Shown here: piece after piece, positions 1 to 7,045 of the stretch
How positions within the stretch are numbered: the first letter of the stretch is position 1
Layout of the letters: each line of letters starts with the position of its first letter
Assembly: GCA_021296315.1 (NCBI GenBank)
Contig: JAGWAO010000013.1
Span: 1 to 42,218 of the forward strand
Reading direction: 5' to 3'
DNA: 42,218 bases
Source of the DNA: Acidimicrobiia bacterium
GTDB taxonomy: Bacteria; Actinomycetota; Acidimicrobiia; Acidimicrobiales; Aldehydirespiratoraceae
Notes under the pieces: model-generated
What the model saw: only the letters and a program-made list of their open reading frames with translations
Database searches by the model: none
What the model was told of the DNA's origin: nothing
Translations under genes and position numbers: made by a program

Positions 1-557
1 TCGTCGGCCATGTCGTCGGCCATGTCCATGTCGTCGCTCATGTCCTCTTCGCTCATGTCCTCTTCGCTCATGTCCTCTTCAGCCGGGGCCTCTTCAGCCG
101 GGGCCTCTTCAGCCGGGGCCTCTTCCTCGGCGGGCGCTTCCTCTTCGACCATCGGCTCGCCGACCTTGATGACTACGGTGGCACCGCTCGGGGGAGCCGT
201 GGTAAACACCAACAGCACCAGCCCTTCGGCCGGAACGTTGACGGTGATCGACGTCGAGAACGACCCTCCCGGCGCTGAGACCGTTGAGCCCATGTCTGAA
301 ATGAGGTTGGGACAGTTCGCTATGCTCGACCCTTGATCCATAGTGTCTGGCACGACGCCGCCGAAGCCAGTGCACGCTGTGATCGCCGGGCTTGCCGGCC
401 AGCCGCTTCCGGAGACGGTTACCGTGTGGCTGCCCGCCGCGCTGACGTACTCGGGATCGACGGATGCTGTCGGCTCGCCCTGAGCAGCTGCGTGGCTCGT
501 GAGCGTGAACAGGGCCAAAATGCTCACTGCGGCCGTCAGTGCCATGATTCTCTTCAT
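1..557 (-). CDS. Secreted protein with acidic repeat tail (3' end cut by window)
   Basis: This gene is not in the ORF track because it runs off the left edge. The minus strand reads from ATG at 557 with a good Shine-Dalgarno (AAAGGA, 8 nt upstream). About 185 codons are visible. The product has a Sec-type signal peptide: KR at residues 2-3, a hydrophobic core, and a likely cut after SHAAA near residue 25. A roughly 110-residue domain follows, with PTASVDPEYV near its start and two cysteines. It is loosely reminiscent of neocarzinostatin-like or Ig-like secreted actinobacterial domains, which I cannot confirm. The tail is low complexity: five-residue repeats APAEE, then EEDMS, from 15-bp DNA repeats, ending in an Asp/Met-rich stretch. 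A TATCCT box at 620-615 could be its own promoter. Function unknown. Confidence 0.8.
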   Translation of the reverse strand, partial: MKRIMALTAAVSILALFTLTSHAAAQGEPTASVDPEYVSAAGSHTVTVSGSGWPASPAITACTGFGGVVPDTMDQGSSIANCPNLISDMGSTVSAPGGSFSTSITVNVPAEGLVLLVFTTAPPSGATVVIKVGEPMVEEEAPAEEEAPAEEAPAEEAPAEEDMSEEDMSEEDMSDDMDMADDMAD

Positions 558-629
558 CGGTGCTGTCCTTTCATGGAGCTGGCAACTCTGTGCTAGCGCC
601 CGTTACTTGCGAGGAGGATACACATGGCA

Positions 630-1231
630 TGGGGGCCGGGTCCACCAGGCCGATCGCGGCCGGGACGCGACGGAGCCCCGAGTAGCCTCCCGGCTTGCGC
701 CGCTCAACTTCTCGGGGCTCCGATTGCGCCTATCCACCGACCGCATCCTCCCGGCAGAGTCTGCGGTACTCCGGGACACTTCGCCGTATCCGGCTCGGTG
801 TCCTGATCCCCGCCCCGGACGGCTCCGTGGCGTGAATCCGAATCACCCGGCGGTGCCCGTCGGCACCTACTGAGGCTCCGATTCTGCCCGCTCCCCGTCG
901 GGACCGGACTCGAATCCGATGCCTCGGCGACACCCTCACCTGGAGGCGGTTCCGGTGACTCCCTCGCACACCCGGCGGTGTGCTCGGTTGTCGCCGGGCT
1001 TCCCGGCGAGGCGGATCTTCTGCGACCTTGCGATCACCCTCCCCCGTCGGGGATTCCTACCGCTCGCTCGAAGGAGAACCTCCGTGCCCCCGGCTGACCC
1101 ACCGACTCCTGGGAGCCGGTCTGGTTGGCAGGGTGTCCTCTGCGGACCGCTCCACCAACTCCGTTCCGCTGCCTCGGGCCGAGGCCCTGGGCTGCTGGTC
1201 CGGTGTCGGTGTCGCTGCTCACTTCGGACGC
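630..1231 (-). ncRNA. Candidate large structured RNA or long structured leader
   Basis: The 837 bases between the two flanking genes (558-1394) contain no convincing protein gene. The minus strand is unusually rich in hairpins. A perfect 12-bp stem joins 671-682 to 711-722 and encloses a 4-bp hairpin with a GCAA (GNRA) loop at 691-702. Other perfect stems are 740-745/762-767, 852-857/862-867, 966-972/977-983, 991-998/1002-1009, 1040-1044/1049-1053 and 1090-1095/1114-1119. A 15-nt palindrome lies at 1171-1185. A second GCAA-loop hairpin lies at 1024-1035. A plausible promoter sits just upstream at 1237-1265. I found no RNase P, tmRNA or SRP RNA signature. The ends are guesses. It could instead be the 5' leader of the secreted-protein gene. 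Confidence 0.4.
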
Positions 1232-1236
1232 TGGGC

Positions 1237-1265
1237 ATCTTGGGAGGTTCTCGCGGGGTTGTCAA
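1237..1265 (-). promoter_or_regulatory. Promoter with palindromic operator over the -35 box
   Basis: On the minus strand, TTGACA (1265-1260), a 17-nt spacer and CAAGAT (1242-1237) form a sigma70-like promoter reading into the hairpin-rich region. The -35 box lies inside a perfect 15-bp palindrome, GGGGTTG-T-CAACCCC (1255-1269), which looks like an operator. Confidence 0.45.
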
Positions 1266-1276
1266 CCCCAAAACGC

Positions 1277-1317
1277 GAAATCCCCATCGAAATCCCGAAC
1301 ATTCTCAAGAAATCCCC
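1277..1317. repeat. Three direct GAAATCCC repeats upstream of promoter
   Basis: GAAATCCC occurs at 1277, 1289 and 1309 (plus-strand orientation), directly upstream of the minus-strand promoter at 1237-1265. The starts are 12 and 20 bp apart. These could be binding sites for a regulator of the hairpin-rich transcript. This is inferred from position only. Confidence 0.35.
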
Positions 1318-1330
1318 AGCCGCCGTCAAG

Positions 1331-1339
1331 TTATGCACA
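1331..1339 (+). promoter_or_regulatory. DnaA-box-like 9-mer TTATGCACA
   Basis: Matches the DnaA-box consensus TTATNCACA. It lies in the gene-free stretch, about 870 bp from a second match at 2205. No dnaA, dnaN or AT-rich unwinding region is visible, so an origin is not supported. Confidence 0.3.
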
Positions 1340-1394
1340 GTCCGATCACAGACTGGTGCCGCTGGAAGGCTCCCGGCCGGCTCCCGACGGCGGG

Positions 1395-2156
1395 TCAGGC
1401 CCCCCAGTGGCCCCTCTCGATCATCACCCGGCGGAGCACCGAGGGGCGGTCGGTCATGATGCCGTCCACCCCCATGTCGAGGAGGCGGTGCATCTCGGCG
1501 GGCTCGTCGATGGTCCAGACGTGGACGGCTGCATTGTGACGATGGGCCGCGGCCAGCACCGCGGGTCGCACCAGCGTCAGGCCCTTGGAGCGGACCGGCA
1601 CCTGGGCGGCGTGGAAGTCGAAGGACGCGGGACCGGGCACGCGGGCCGAGGCAGCCAGCAGGCGTGCGATGCCCCGGGGCCCGGCACCGACGCACAACGA
1701 GTCCCCGATCCGGTCGCGCACCTGCCTGGTGCGCCGGTCCGAGAACGAGCAGATGCACACCCGCTCGACCGCACCCGCTCGCCGGAGCACCTCTGCCAGC
1801 GGGCCGACCGCCGCGTCGCTCTTGGGGTCGATGTTGATCCTCGTGTCCGGCAGCTCCTCGAGAAGCTCGTCGAGGCGCAGTATCGGGTCGGTGCCGGCCA
1901 CCGCGGCTCGCTGGACCTGGCTCCAGTCGAGGTCGCCGACCGCGCCGCGGCCGTCGGTGACCCGGTCCAGCGAGTCGTCGTGGAAGGCCACCGCCACCCC
2001 GTCGGCGGTGGAGTGAACGTCGGTCTCCACATGGGTGTAGCCCAGGTCCACGGCATGGCGGAAGGCCCTCAGCGTGTTCTCAGGGAACTCCTCGGCCCCG
2101 CCGCGATGAGCGAAGGCGATGGGGCCGTCCACGTCCAGGTAGGGATGGAGCGACAT
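1395..2156 (-). CDS. Glycerophosphodiester phosphodiesterase (GDPD family)
   Basis: Cleaves glycerophosphodiesters to glycerol-3-phosphate and an alcohol. At 253 aa with no signal peptide it resembles the cytosolic UgpQ type. The GDPD signature is intact: HRG at residues 17-19 followed by ENT at 26-28, metal-binding E44 and D46 (ETDV), and catalytic H59-D60. The C-terminal half has the expected TIM-barrel strands (HVWTIDEP, GVDGIMTDRP). The start is supported by a TACGGT box ending 6 nt before the ATG, which suggests a leaderless transcript. It diverges from pyk. A second GDPD lies at 40498-41244. Confidence 0.93.
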   Translation of the reverse strand: MSLHPYLDVDGPIAFAHRGGAEEFPENTLRAFRHAVDLGYTHVETDVHSTADGVAVAFHDDSLDRVTDGRGAVGDLDWSQVQRAAVAGTDPILRLDELLEELPDTRINIDPKSDAAVGPLAEVLRRAGAVERVCICSFSDRRTRQVRDRIGDSLCVGAGPRGIARLLAASARVPGPASFDFHAAQVPVRSKGLTLVRPAVLAAAHRHNAAVHVWTIDEPAEMHRLLDMGVDGIMTDRPSVLRRVMIERGHWGA

Positions 2157-2162
2157 GGCGGC

Positions 2163-2168
2163 ACCGTA
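2163..2168 (-). promoter_or_regulatory. -10 box of a leaderless promoter for the GDPD gene
   Basis: TACGGT (2168-2163, minus strand) ends 6 nt before the ATG at 2156, the spacing expected when transcription begins at the start codon. Confidence 0.5.
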
Positions 2169-2204
2169 GCGGGCGCCGCCACCCTTGCCGGCCGAAACCC
2201 GAAG

Positions 2205-2213
2205 TTATCCACA
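2205..2213 (+). promoter_or_regulatory. DnaA box TTATCCACA in the pyk promoter region
   Basis: A perfect match to the strongest classical DnaA-box sequence. It lies between the divergent GDPD and pyk genes, about 20 bp upstream of the pyk -10 box, so DnaA-dependent regulation of pyk is possible. Confidence 0.35.
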
Positions 2214-2231
2214 GGAACACGCCGCCGGCGG

Positions 2232-2237
2232 TAGCGT
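2232..2237 (+). promoter_or_regulatory. -10 box of a leaderless promoter for pyk
   Basis: TAGCGT ends 7 nt before the ATG at 2245. This favours the 2245 start over the upstream ATG at 2185 used in the ORF track, because the extension would run through the promoter. Confidence 0.55.
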
Positions 2238-2244
2238 TGTGCGT

Positions 2245-3678
2245 ATGCAGCGCCGTACGAAGATCGTTGCCACCATCGGTCCGGCCAGCGAGGACGAGTC
2301 CACGCTGCGGGACATGATGGCCGCGGGAATGGATGTGGCCCGAATCGGCCTGGCCCACGGCACCCTCGACGAAGCCATCGAGCGCTACCGGCGCGTCCGG
2401 CAGGTCGCCGACCAGGAGGGCCGGCCGGTGGGGATCCTCGTGGACCTTCCGGGACCCAAAGTCAGGGCCGCAAGTTTCGGCGAGGATCCCGTGCGGTTCC
2501 GCTCAGACAGCGTCGTCGAGCTGGTGGTCGGCAGCGACCGCTCGACCGACAGCGTCGTCGAGGTGGACTACGAGGGCCTGATGGACGACGTGCTGGTGGG
2601 GGACAACCTCGATGTGGGTGACGGGCGGGTGGTGCTCGACGTCACCGACAAGGGTGGCGACCGCCTCAAGGTCCGCGTCGTGCACGGCGGCGTTCTGTCG
2701 GGCTGCCCCGGCGTGCACATCCCCGCCGACCGGCTGCGGATGTCCACGCCCACCCCCAGCGACTTCGTGGCGCTCGACGCCTTCATCGAGCTCGGCGTGG
2801 ACATAGTGGCCATATCGTTCGTGCGCTCCGCCCACGACATCCGGCGGGTCGGCACCGAGCCCCATCCCCGGGGCCCGCTGGTGGTGGCCAAGATCGAGAC
2901 CAGGGCGGCGGTGCAGAACCTGGCCGGCATAATCGACACCGCCGGGGCGATCATGGTGGCCCGCGGCGACCTCGGCAGCGAATGCAGCATCGAGGAGCTT
3001 CCCCACCTGCAGAAGCAGATCATCCAGCAGTGCATCGCGGGAGGCCGTCCCGTCATCACCGCCACACAGATGCTTGAGTCGATGGTGTCGCGCCCCTCGC
3101 CCACCCGGGCAGAGGCCAGCGACGTGGCCAACGCGGTTTTCGACGGCTCCTCCGCGTTGATGCTCTCCGGGGAGACCGCGGTCGGCATCGATCCCGCCAA
3201 CGTGGTGCGCACCATGGACCGGATCGCCCAGCGAGCCGACGAGCAGTTCGACTACGAGCTGTGGGCCGAGCGCCTCGCCGAGCTGCGCATGACCGACGAC
3301 TCGACCCATGACGCGGCCTCCATCACCGACGCCATGACCATGGCGGCCTGGCGGGCCGCCGACGGGCTCGGCATCTCCACCATCCTGGCCATCTCCGGCA
3401 CCGGCTTCACGGTGCGGTCCATGGCCCGGTTCAGGCCCCAGGCCCGGATCATCGGCTTGTCGCACAACGCGCGGACTGTGCAGCAGCTCACGCTGAGTTG
3501 GGGCACCACGCCGGTGCTGGTCAACGACAGGGGCTCCAACGATGAGATGGTCCGCCAGGCGGTGACGGTGGCGCGTGATCGGGATTTTGCCCGTTCCGGC
3601 GAGATCGTTGCGATTCTGGCCGGCGCCGACAACCGGTCCCGCAGCGCCAACGTGCTCCGCTTGGAGCGCATCCCGTAA
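2245..3678 (+). CDS. pyk: Pyruvate kinase
   Basis: Converts phosphoenolpyruvate and ADP to pyruvate and ATP in glycolysis. The protein is 477 aa, normal for a bacterial enzyme. It begins RRTKIVATIGPAS, the conserved pyruvate kinase N-terminus. The active-site signature VVAKIETRAAV is at about 213-223 with its catalytic Lys at 216. The metal and substrate loop MVARGDLGSE is near 237, and the conserved TATQMLESM follows near 272. The C-terminal allosteric domain is present and the protein ends ANVLRLERIP. I start it at ATG 2245; the longer track ORF adds 20 residues translated from promoter DNA. Confidence 0.97.
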   Translation: MQRRTKIVATIGPASEDESTLRDMMAAGMDVARIGLAHGTLDEAIERYRRVRQVADQEGRPVGILVDLPGPKVRAASFGEDPVRFRSDSVVELVVGSDRSTDSVVEVDYEGLMDDVLVGDNLDVGDGRVVLDVTDKGGDRLKVRVVHGGVLSGCPGVHIPADRLRMSTPTPSDFVALDAFIELGVDIVAISFVRSAHDIRRVGTEPHPRGPLVVAKIETRAAVQNLAGIIDTAGAIMVARGDLGSECSIEELPHLQKQIIQQCIAGGRPVITATQMLESMVSRPSPTRAEASDVANAVFDGSSALMLSGETAVGIDPANVVRTMDRIAQRADEQFDYELWAERLAELRMTDDSTHDAASITDAMTMAAWRAADGLGISTILAISGTGFTVRSMARFRPQARIIGLSHNARTVQQLTLSWGTTPVLVNDRGSNDEMVRQAVTVARDRDFARSGEIVAILAGADNRSRSANVLRLERIP

Positions 3679-3706
3679 CTCGCCACCCCCGGCCTGACCG
3701 GATGAG

Positions 3707-3970
3707 CTACCCGCAGTTGGGGTTGGCGTCGGCGGGGATGGCGACTTGCCGGCCGTACAGCCGGCAGGAGCAGGTCTCCATGCAGTCCTGCAGATCGGAG
3801 CGCTGCAGCCACAGGCTCGCGGCCAGGGCGCCGATGAGGATGATCAGCACCAGCCGCAGCAGCAGCCTGCGCACGCCCCACATGACCAGGACGGCGAGAA
3901 CGCCCAGCACCACGATCGCGCCGATGATGATGTCCGGCAGAGACTCGGCATCGACCCATTCGCCCATCAC
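3707..3970 (-). CDS. Small membrane protein of unknown function
   Basis: 87 aa, starting at GTG 3970 (or ATG 3967). It has a short acidic N-terminus, then two closely spaced hydrophobic segments (about 13-32 and 37-51) separated by RR. A cysteine-rich C-terminal tail follows (CMETCSC and a terminal C near the last residue). I do not recognise a family. It faces the DUF3151 gene in a 32-bp divergent spacer with a TAACGT box 8 nt before its start. The cysteine-rich tail would be outside the cell if both segments span the membrane, which is a guess. Confidence 0.7.
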   Translation of the reverse strand: MMGEWVDAESLPDIIIGAIVVLGVLAVLVMWGVRRLLLRLVLIILIGALAASLWLQRSDLQDCMETCSCRLYGRQVAIPADANPNCG

Positions 3971-3978
3971 CGCCGGGC

Positions 3979-3994
3979 ACGTTACCTATAGCCT
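3979..3994. promoter_or_regulatory. Compact divergent pair of -10 boxes
   Basis: The 32 bp between GTG 3970 (minus) and ATG 4003 (plus) hold two boxes: TAACGT (3984-3979, minus) and TAGCCT (3989-3994, plus). Each lies 8 nt from its start codon. Two leaderless promoters this close should compete. Confidence 0.45.
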
Positions 3995-4002
3995 CGACGG
4001 CG

Positions 4003-4452
4003 ATGAGTGACGCTGGCGTCCCCCTCCTGCCGCACGGTCCGCCCGAGACGGTCCTGGCCCCTGAACCGGAGGAAGCGCAGGCTGCGCTGGCCTCCGCCAT
4101 CTCGAGCGACGACCCCATCGCGGCGTTCGGCGCAGCCTGCGCGATGTGGCCGGTCTGCCTGGAGGCGTGGGCCGGGCTGGGTGAGGCCCTGGAGTCGAGC
4201 GACGCAACACCGGCGTTGGCCTACGCCGCGTTCCGCGCCGGATATCACCGCGGCCTGGACCGGCTGCGGGCCAGCGGCTGGCGCGGCTCCGGCTACGTCC
4301 GCTGGAGGAATCCGTCCAACCGGGGGTTCCTGCGCGCCCTCAGCGGGCTGCAGCGCGTCGCGGCTCTGATCGGGGAGACCGACGAGGCCGAGCGGTGCGC
4401 ATTGTTCCTGGTCCAACTCGACCCCGACTGGCCGCCGTCGGACGATGCGTGA
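4003..4452 (+). CDS. DUF3151 family protein
   Basis: 149 aa, soluble. It matches the actinobacterial DUF3151 pattern from memory: an alpha-helical N-terminal half, then AYAAFRAGYHRGLDRLR, a Gly-rich turn leading into NRGFLRALSGLQR, and GETDEAERC near the end. The function of the family is not established. Its stop overlaps the GTG start of the MobA-rhodanese gene (GTGA at 4449-4452), so the two are probably translated together. Confidence 0.85.
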   Translation: MSDAGVPLLPHGPPETVLAPEPEEAQAALASAISSDDPIAAFGAACAMWPVCLEAWAGLGEALESSDATPALAYAAFRAGYHRGLDRLRASGWRGSGYVRWRNPSNRGFLRALSGLQRVAALIGETDEAERCALFLVQLDPDWPPSDDA

Positions 4453-5534
4453 ATAGGCCGGCGCCGATCCTTGGCTGCATGGGTGCGGTGCTGGCGGGCG
4501 GGGCCAGCTCCAGGATGGGCACCGACAAGGCGTTCATCGAGATCGAGGGAGAGCCCATGGTGGTGCGGGCCGTCGGGGCGCTGCGCGCCGCGGGGGCCGA
4601 GCCCACGCTGGTGGTGGGCGGGGACGCAGCCCGGCTGGGTGATCTGGGCCTGGACACCATGCCCGACCGCTACCCCGGCCAGGGCCCGCTGGGAGGGGTG
4701 ATCACCGCGCTCGGCGCGCTCGGCTCACCCGGCGTCTCCGGCATGGACGCGGTCTCTGGCATGGACGCGGTCTCCGGCATCGACGCGGTGGTGACGCTGC
4801 CCTGCGATGTGATCGCGCCGGACGCTGCCGCGGTCCGTTGCGTGCTCGATCGCTGGGCCGACACTGCCGTCCGTCCGGGGGTCGGCGTGCCGGCCGCGGA
4901 CCTGGTCGTCCCGCTCGGCGGCGGGGTTCCCCAATGGATGCACGCCGTGTGGCGGGCGAGTTGCCTGGAGCGCCTGTCAGAGGCCTTCGCCAGGGGAGTG
5001 AGGGCACCGAGCGAGGCAGCCCGGCAGCTGCGAACGGCCACCGTCGACGTGCCGGGAACGGGCTGGTTCGGTGATGCAGACCGTCCCGAGGACCTGCCGA
5101 CCGAACTACCATCATCAATTGCGGCCCGACGAGGACCGGGCATGCCCGACGAGGAGCGGGCATGGAGGAGAGGGCAACGAGGAGCGGGCATGGAAGCTGC
5201 CGACGTCCCCGAGATCGACATCGACGAACTCGAACGCCGCCGCGCCGGCGGCGCCGCGGTCTTCGATGTGCGAGAGCCCGACGAGTACGAAGAGGTCCGG
5301 ATTCCCGGCGCGGTGCTGGTGCCTCTGGCGTCGGTCCCCGACGCGGTCGAGGAGTTCCGGGCGGCGTCCCAGCGCACCGCGGTGTGCGTGGTGTGCGCCG
5401 TGGGAGGTCGCAGCGGCCAAGCCGTCGGATTCCTGCGGGACCGGGGAGTCGACGCCGTGAATGTCGCCGGCGGCACCAACGCCTGGCACCAGTCGGGCCG
5501 GCCGGTGGACACGGGTCCCGCGCCCGCCTCCTAG
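4449..5534 (+). CDS. mobA: MobA-like nucleotidyltransferase fused to a rhodanese domain
   Basis: One 361-aa frame holds two domains. The first (about 1-215) is a molybdenum-cofactor guanylyltransferase-like domain with the MobA loop AVLAGGASSRMGTDKAF and the metal-site LPCD. The second (about 248-361) is a single rhodanese domain with FDVREPDEYEE, an active-site loop CAVGGR with Cys at about 316, and VAGGTNAW. No stop separates them. The most probable start is GTG 4449 (overlapping the DUF3151 stop) or ATG 4479. A strong ribosome-binding site (GAGGAG, 5 nt) precedes the in-frame ATG 5190, so the rhodanese may also be made alone. A three-fold 18-bp repeat lies within the MobA domain. Its stop overlaps the RNase D start. 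Confidence 0.85.
   Translation: MNRPAPILGCMGAVLAGGASSRMGTDKAFIEIEGEPMVVRAVGALRAAGAEPTLVVGGDAARLGDLGLDTMPDRYPGQGPLGGVITALGALGSPGVSGMDAVSGMDAVSGIDAVVTLPCDVIAPDAAAVRCVLDRWADTAVRPGVGVPAADLVVPLGGGVPQWMHAVWRASCLERLSEAFARGVRAPSEAARQLRTATVDVPGTGWFGDADRPEDLPTELPSSIAARRGPGMPDEERAWRRGQRGAGMEAADVPEIDIDELERRRAGGAAVFDVREPDEYEEVRIPGAVLVPLASVPDAVEEFRAASQRTAVCVVCAVGGRSGQAVGFLRDRGVDAVNVAGGTNAWHQSGRPVDTGPAPAS
4734..4787 (+). repeat. Three tandem 18-bp repeats inside mobA
   Basis: Three near-identical 18-bp units encode VSGMDA, VSGMDA and VSGIDA, placed directly before the strand leading to the metal-binding LPCD motif. The unit length is a multiple of three, so the frame is kept. Confidence 0.85.
5129..5192 (+). 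repeat. Repeated Shine-Dalgarno-plus-ATG units in the MobA-rhodanese linker
   Basis: The motif ACGAGGA-N-CGGGCATG is found ending at ATG 5142 and, in the GAGGAGCGGGCATG form, at ATG 5162 and 5190. Each is a ready-made translation start. ATG 5142 and 5190 are in the fused frame; 5162 is in the RNase D frame. This looks like a former gene junction that has been duplicated. Confidence 0.6.
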
Positions 5535-6736
5535 TGGCGCGCCGTCGAAACGCCCGGACCAACCGGGGTCCTCAGACGCCCTATCGCTATGTCGATTCCA
5601 GCGCGGGGCTGCGAGAGGTGGTGGGCGCCCTTGTCTCCGAGCCTCGATACGCGCTCGACACCGAGTTTCACCGGGAGCGCACCTACCGGCCCCAGGCCGC
5701 ACTGATCCAGATCGCCTGGCCGGGCGATCTGGTACTGATCGACCCGCTGGCAGTGGATGTGAAGCCTCTGGCCGGGGTGTTCGGGGCGGGCGGGCTGATG
5801 GTCGCTCACGCGGCAGGCCAGGACCTGGAGGTCCTCGACGACTGCTGCGAGACGGTCCCCGAGCGGATCTTCGACACTCAGATCGCGGCCGGCTTCCTCG
5901 GCCTCGGCATCCCCGCGCTGGCGACTTTGTACGAGAGCGAGATCGGCTGGAAGCCCCCTAAGGGGGATCGGCTCACCGACTGGCTGGTACGGCCGCTCAA
6001 GGCCTCGCAACTCGACTACGCGGCGGGCGATGTCATCCACCTGCTGGAGATCCACGACAGGCTTGCGTCCCGGCTGGAGCAGCAGGGCCGGAGGGCCTGG
6101 GCAGAAGCGGAATTCGATCTGCTGCTGGAGCGCAACCGCCACCAGCTGCGACCCGAGGATGCCTGGTCCCGGCTCAAGGAGGCGCGCCATCTGAGGCGCC
6201 GCGACCTGCCCGTGGCCCGGTCGGTGGCGATGTGGCGCGAGCTGAGGGCGGCCAGGGTCAATCAACCGGTCCGCCATGTGCTGTCGGACGTCGCGGTGGT
6301 GTCGATCGCGCAGGCCGTGCCCCGAACGACCGAGGAGCTGGCCGCGGTGCGGGGCGTCGGCGAGGGCGTGGCCCGGGGCCGGCTGGGCCCGGCCATCCTC
6401 AAGGCGGTCGCCGAGGGGCTGGCGTCCGATTGGCGCCCGCCCCCGAAGCGTGCGGCGCGCTCCGATGCCGTCGACCGCCTTCGCCCGGCGGTGGGTCTGG
6501 TGACCTCCTGGGTGAGCCAGCTCGCCCGCAACCGCAGGATCGAGCCGTCGCTGCTGGCCACCCGGGCCGACATCGAGGCCTTGATCCGCGGCGACGCCGA
6601 TGCCCGGCTGGCGCGGGGATGGCGCTCGGAGATGGTTGGCGAGCCGCTGCGCCGGCTCGTAGCCGGCGAGGCTGCCCTGGCTTTCGACAACGGTCAACTC
6701 GTCCTGGAGGAGCGCAGCCGCAGACCCGTGGCATGA
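5534..6736 (+). CDS. rnd: Ribonuclease D
   Basis: A 3'-5' exoribonuclease that trims tRNA and other stable RNA ends. From GTG 5534 (overlapping the upstream TAG as TAGTG) the protein is 400 aa. It carries the DEDDy exonuclease residues: D42 and E44 (LDTEF), D97 (AGQDLEVL), and Y162 with D166 (YAAGDV). An HRDC domain follows from about 215. The C-terminal part (LARNRRIEPSLLATRADIEALI) resembles the second HRDC-like repeat of RNase D. The ORF track begins far upstream at 5162, inside the rhodanese. The adjacent start is preferred because it gives the normal length. Confidence 0.93.
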   Translation: MARRRNARTNRGPQTPYRYVDSSAGLREVVGALVSEPRYALDTEFHRERTYRPQAALIQIAWPGDLVLIDPLAVDVKPLAGVFGAGGLMVAHAAGQDLEVLDDCCETVPERIFDTQIAAGFLGLGIPALATLYESEIGWKPPKGDRLTDWLVRPLKASQLDYAAGDVIHLLEIHDRLASRLEQQGRRAWAEAEFDLLLERNRHQLRPEDAWSRLKEARHLRRRDLPVARSVAMWRELRAARVNQPVRHVLSDVAVVSIAQAVPRTTEELAAVRGVGEGVARGRLGPAILKAVAEGLASDWRPPPKRAARSDAVDRLRPAVGLVTSWVSQLARNRRIEPSLLATRADIEALIRGDADARLARGWRSEMVGEPLRRLVAGEAALAFDNGQLVLEERSRRPVA

Positions 6737-6824
6737 GTTCCGCTGGTGGCCGATCGTTGTGGTCCAGCCGCGCCCAGCCGGTACACTGGAGTCCCTGCGA
6801 ATCCGTCAAACCGGGAGTTGGGCC

Positions 6825-7016
6825 GTGAAAAAGGGGCGACACCGAAGGTATGAGGAAGCCCGCAAGTTCAAGCGCTCGCAGGTAGACGATCTCCAAGGGC
6901 TGATCGAGTCCTTCAACGAGCCTGACGACTACGTGAAGCCCGAGCACGCGTCCTGGGCGGAGGAGTTCGCCGACGAGGAGTTGGCCGAGGCGGAGCTCTC
7001 CGCCGACGACGACTGA
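6825..7016 (+). CDS. Small charged protein of unknown function
   Basis: 63 aa from GTG 6825, preceded by GGGAG. The N-terminal third is basic (KKGRHRRYEEARKFKR) and the C-terminal third strongly acidic (EEFADEELAEAELSADDD). No membrane segment. The longer track ORF (from 6759) would include a promoter-like TACACT at 6782-6787, so the shorter form is preferred. The basic-acidic polarity suggests binding to nucleic acid or to a basic protein, but I do not recognise a family. Confidence 0.65.
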   Translation: MKKGRHRRYEEARKFKRSQVDDLQGLIESFNEPDDYVKPEHASWAEEFADEELAEAELSADDD

Positions 7017-7045
7017 CGTTCAGTCCTCAGCTCGCGTCCGGGCCG

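Noticed and set aside
10-336. 108-aa plus-strand ORF rich in Met/Ser
   Set aside because: It is the antisense reading of the acidic repeats of the secreted protein, which has a signal peptide and a ribosome-binding site.
624-806. 60-aa plus-strand ORF with a good Shine-Dalgarno (GAGGAGGA)
   Set aside because: The peptide is Pro/Arg/Gly-rich with no pattern and lies across the hairpin region; the motif on the other strand is part of a likely promoter (TATCCT).
901-925. tRNA T-arm-like GGACTCGAATCC
   Set aside because: No acceptor, D-arm or anticodon partner at the right distances.
630-1231. RNase P RNA, tmRNA or SRP RNA
   Set aside because: I looked for the RNase P GAGGAAAGTCC and ACAGAA elements, the tmRNA tag region and tRNA-like ends, and the SRP loop, and found none.
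919-1539. 206-aa plus-strand ORF
   Set aside because: Overlaps the GDPD gene antisense and reads through the hairpin-rich region; no domain or codon pattern.
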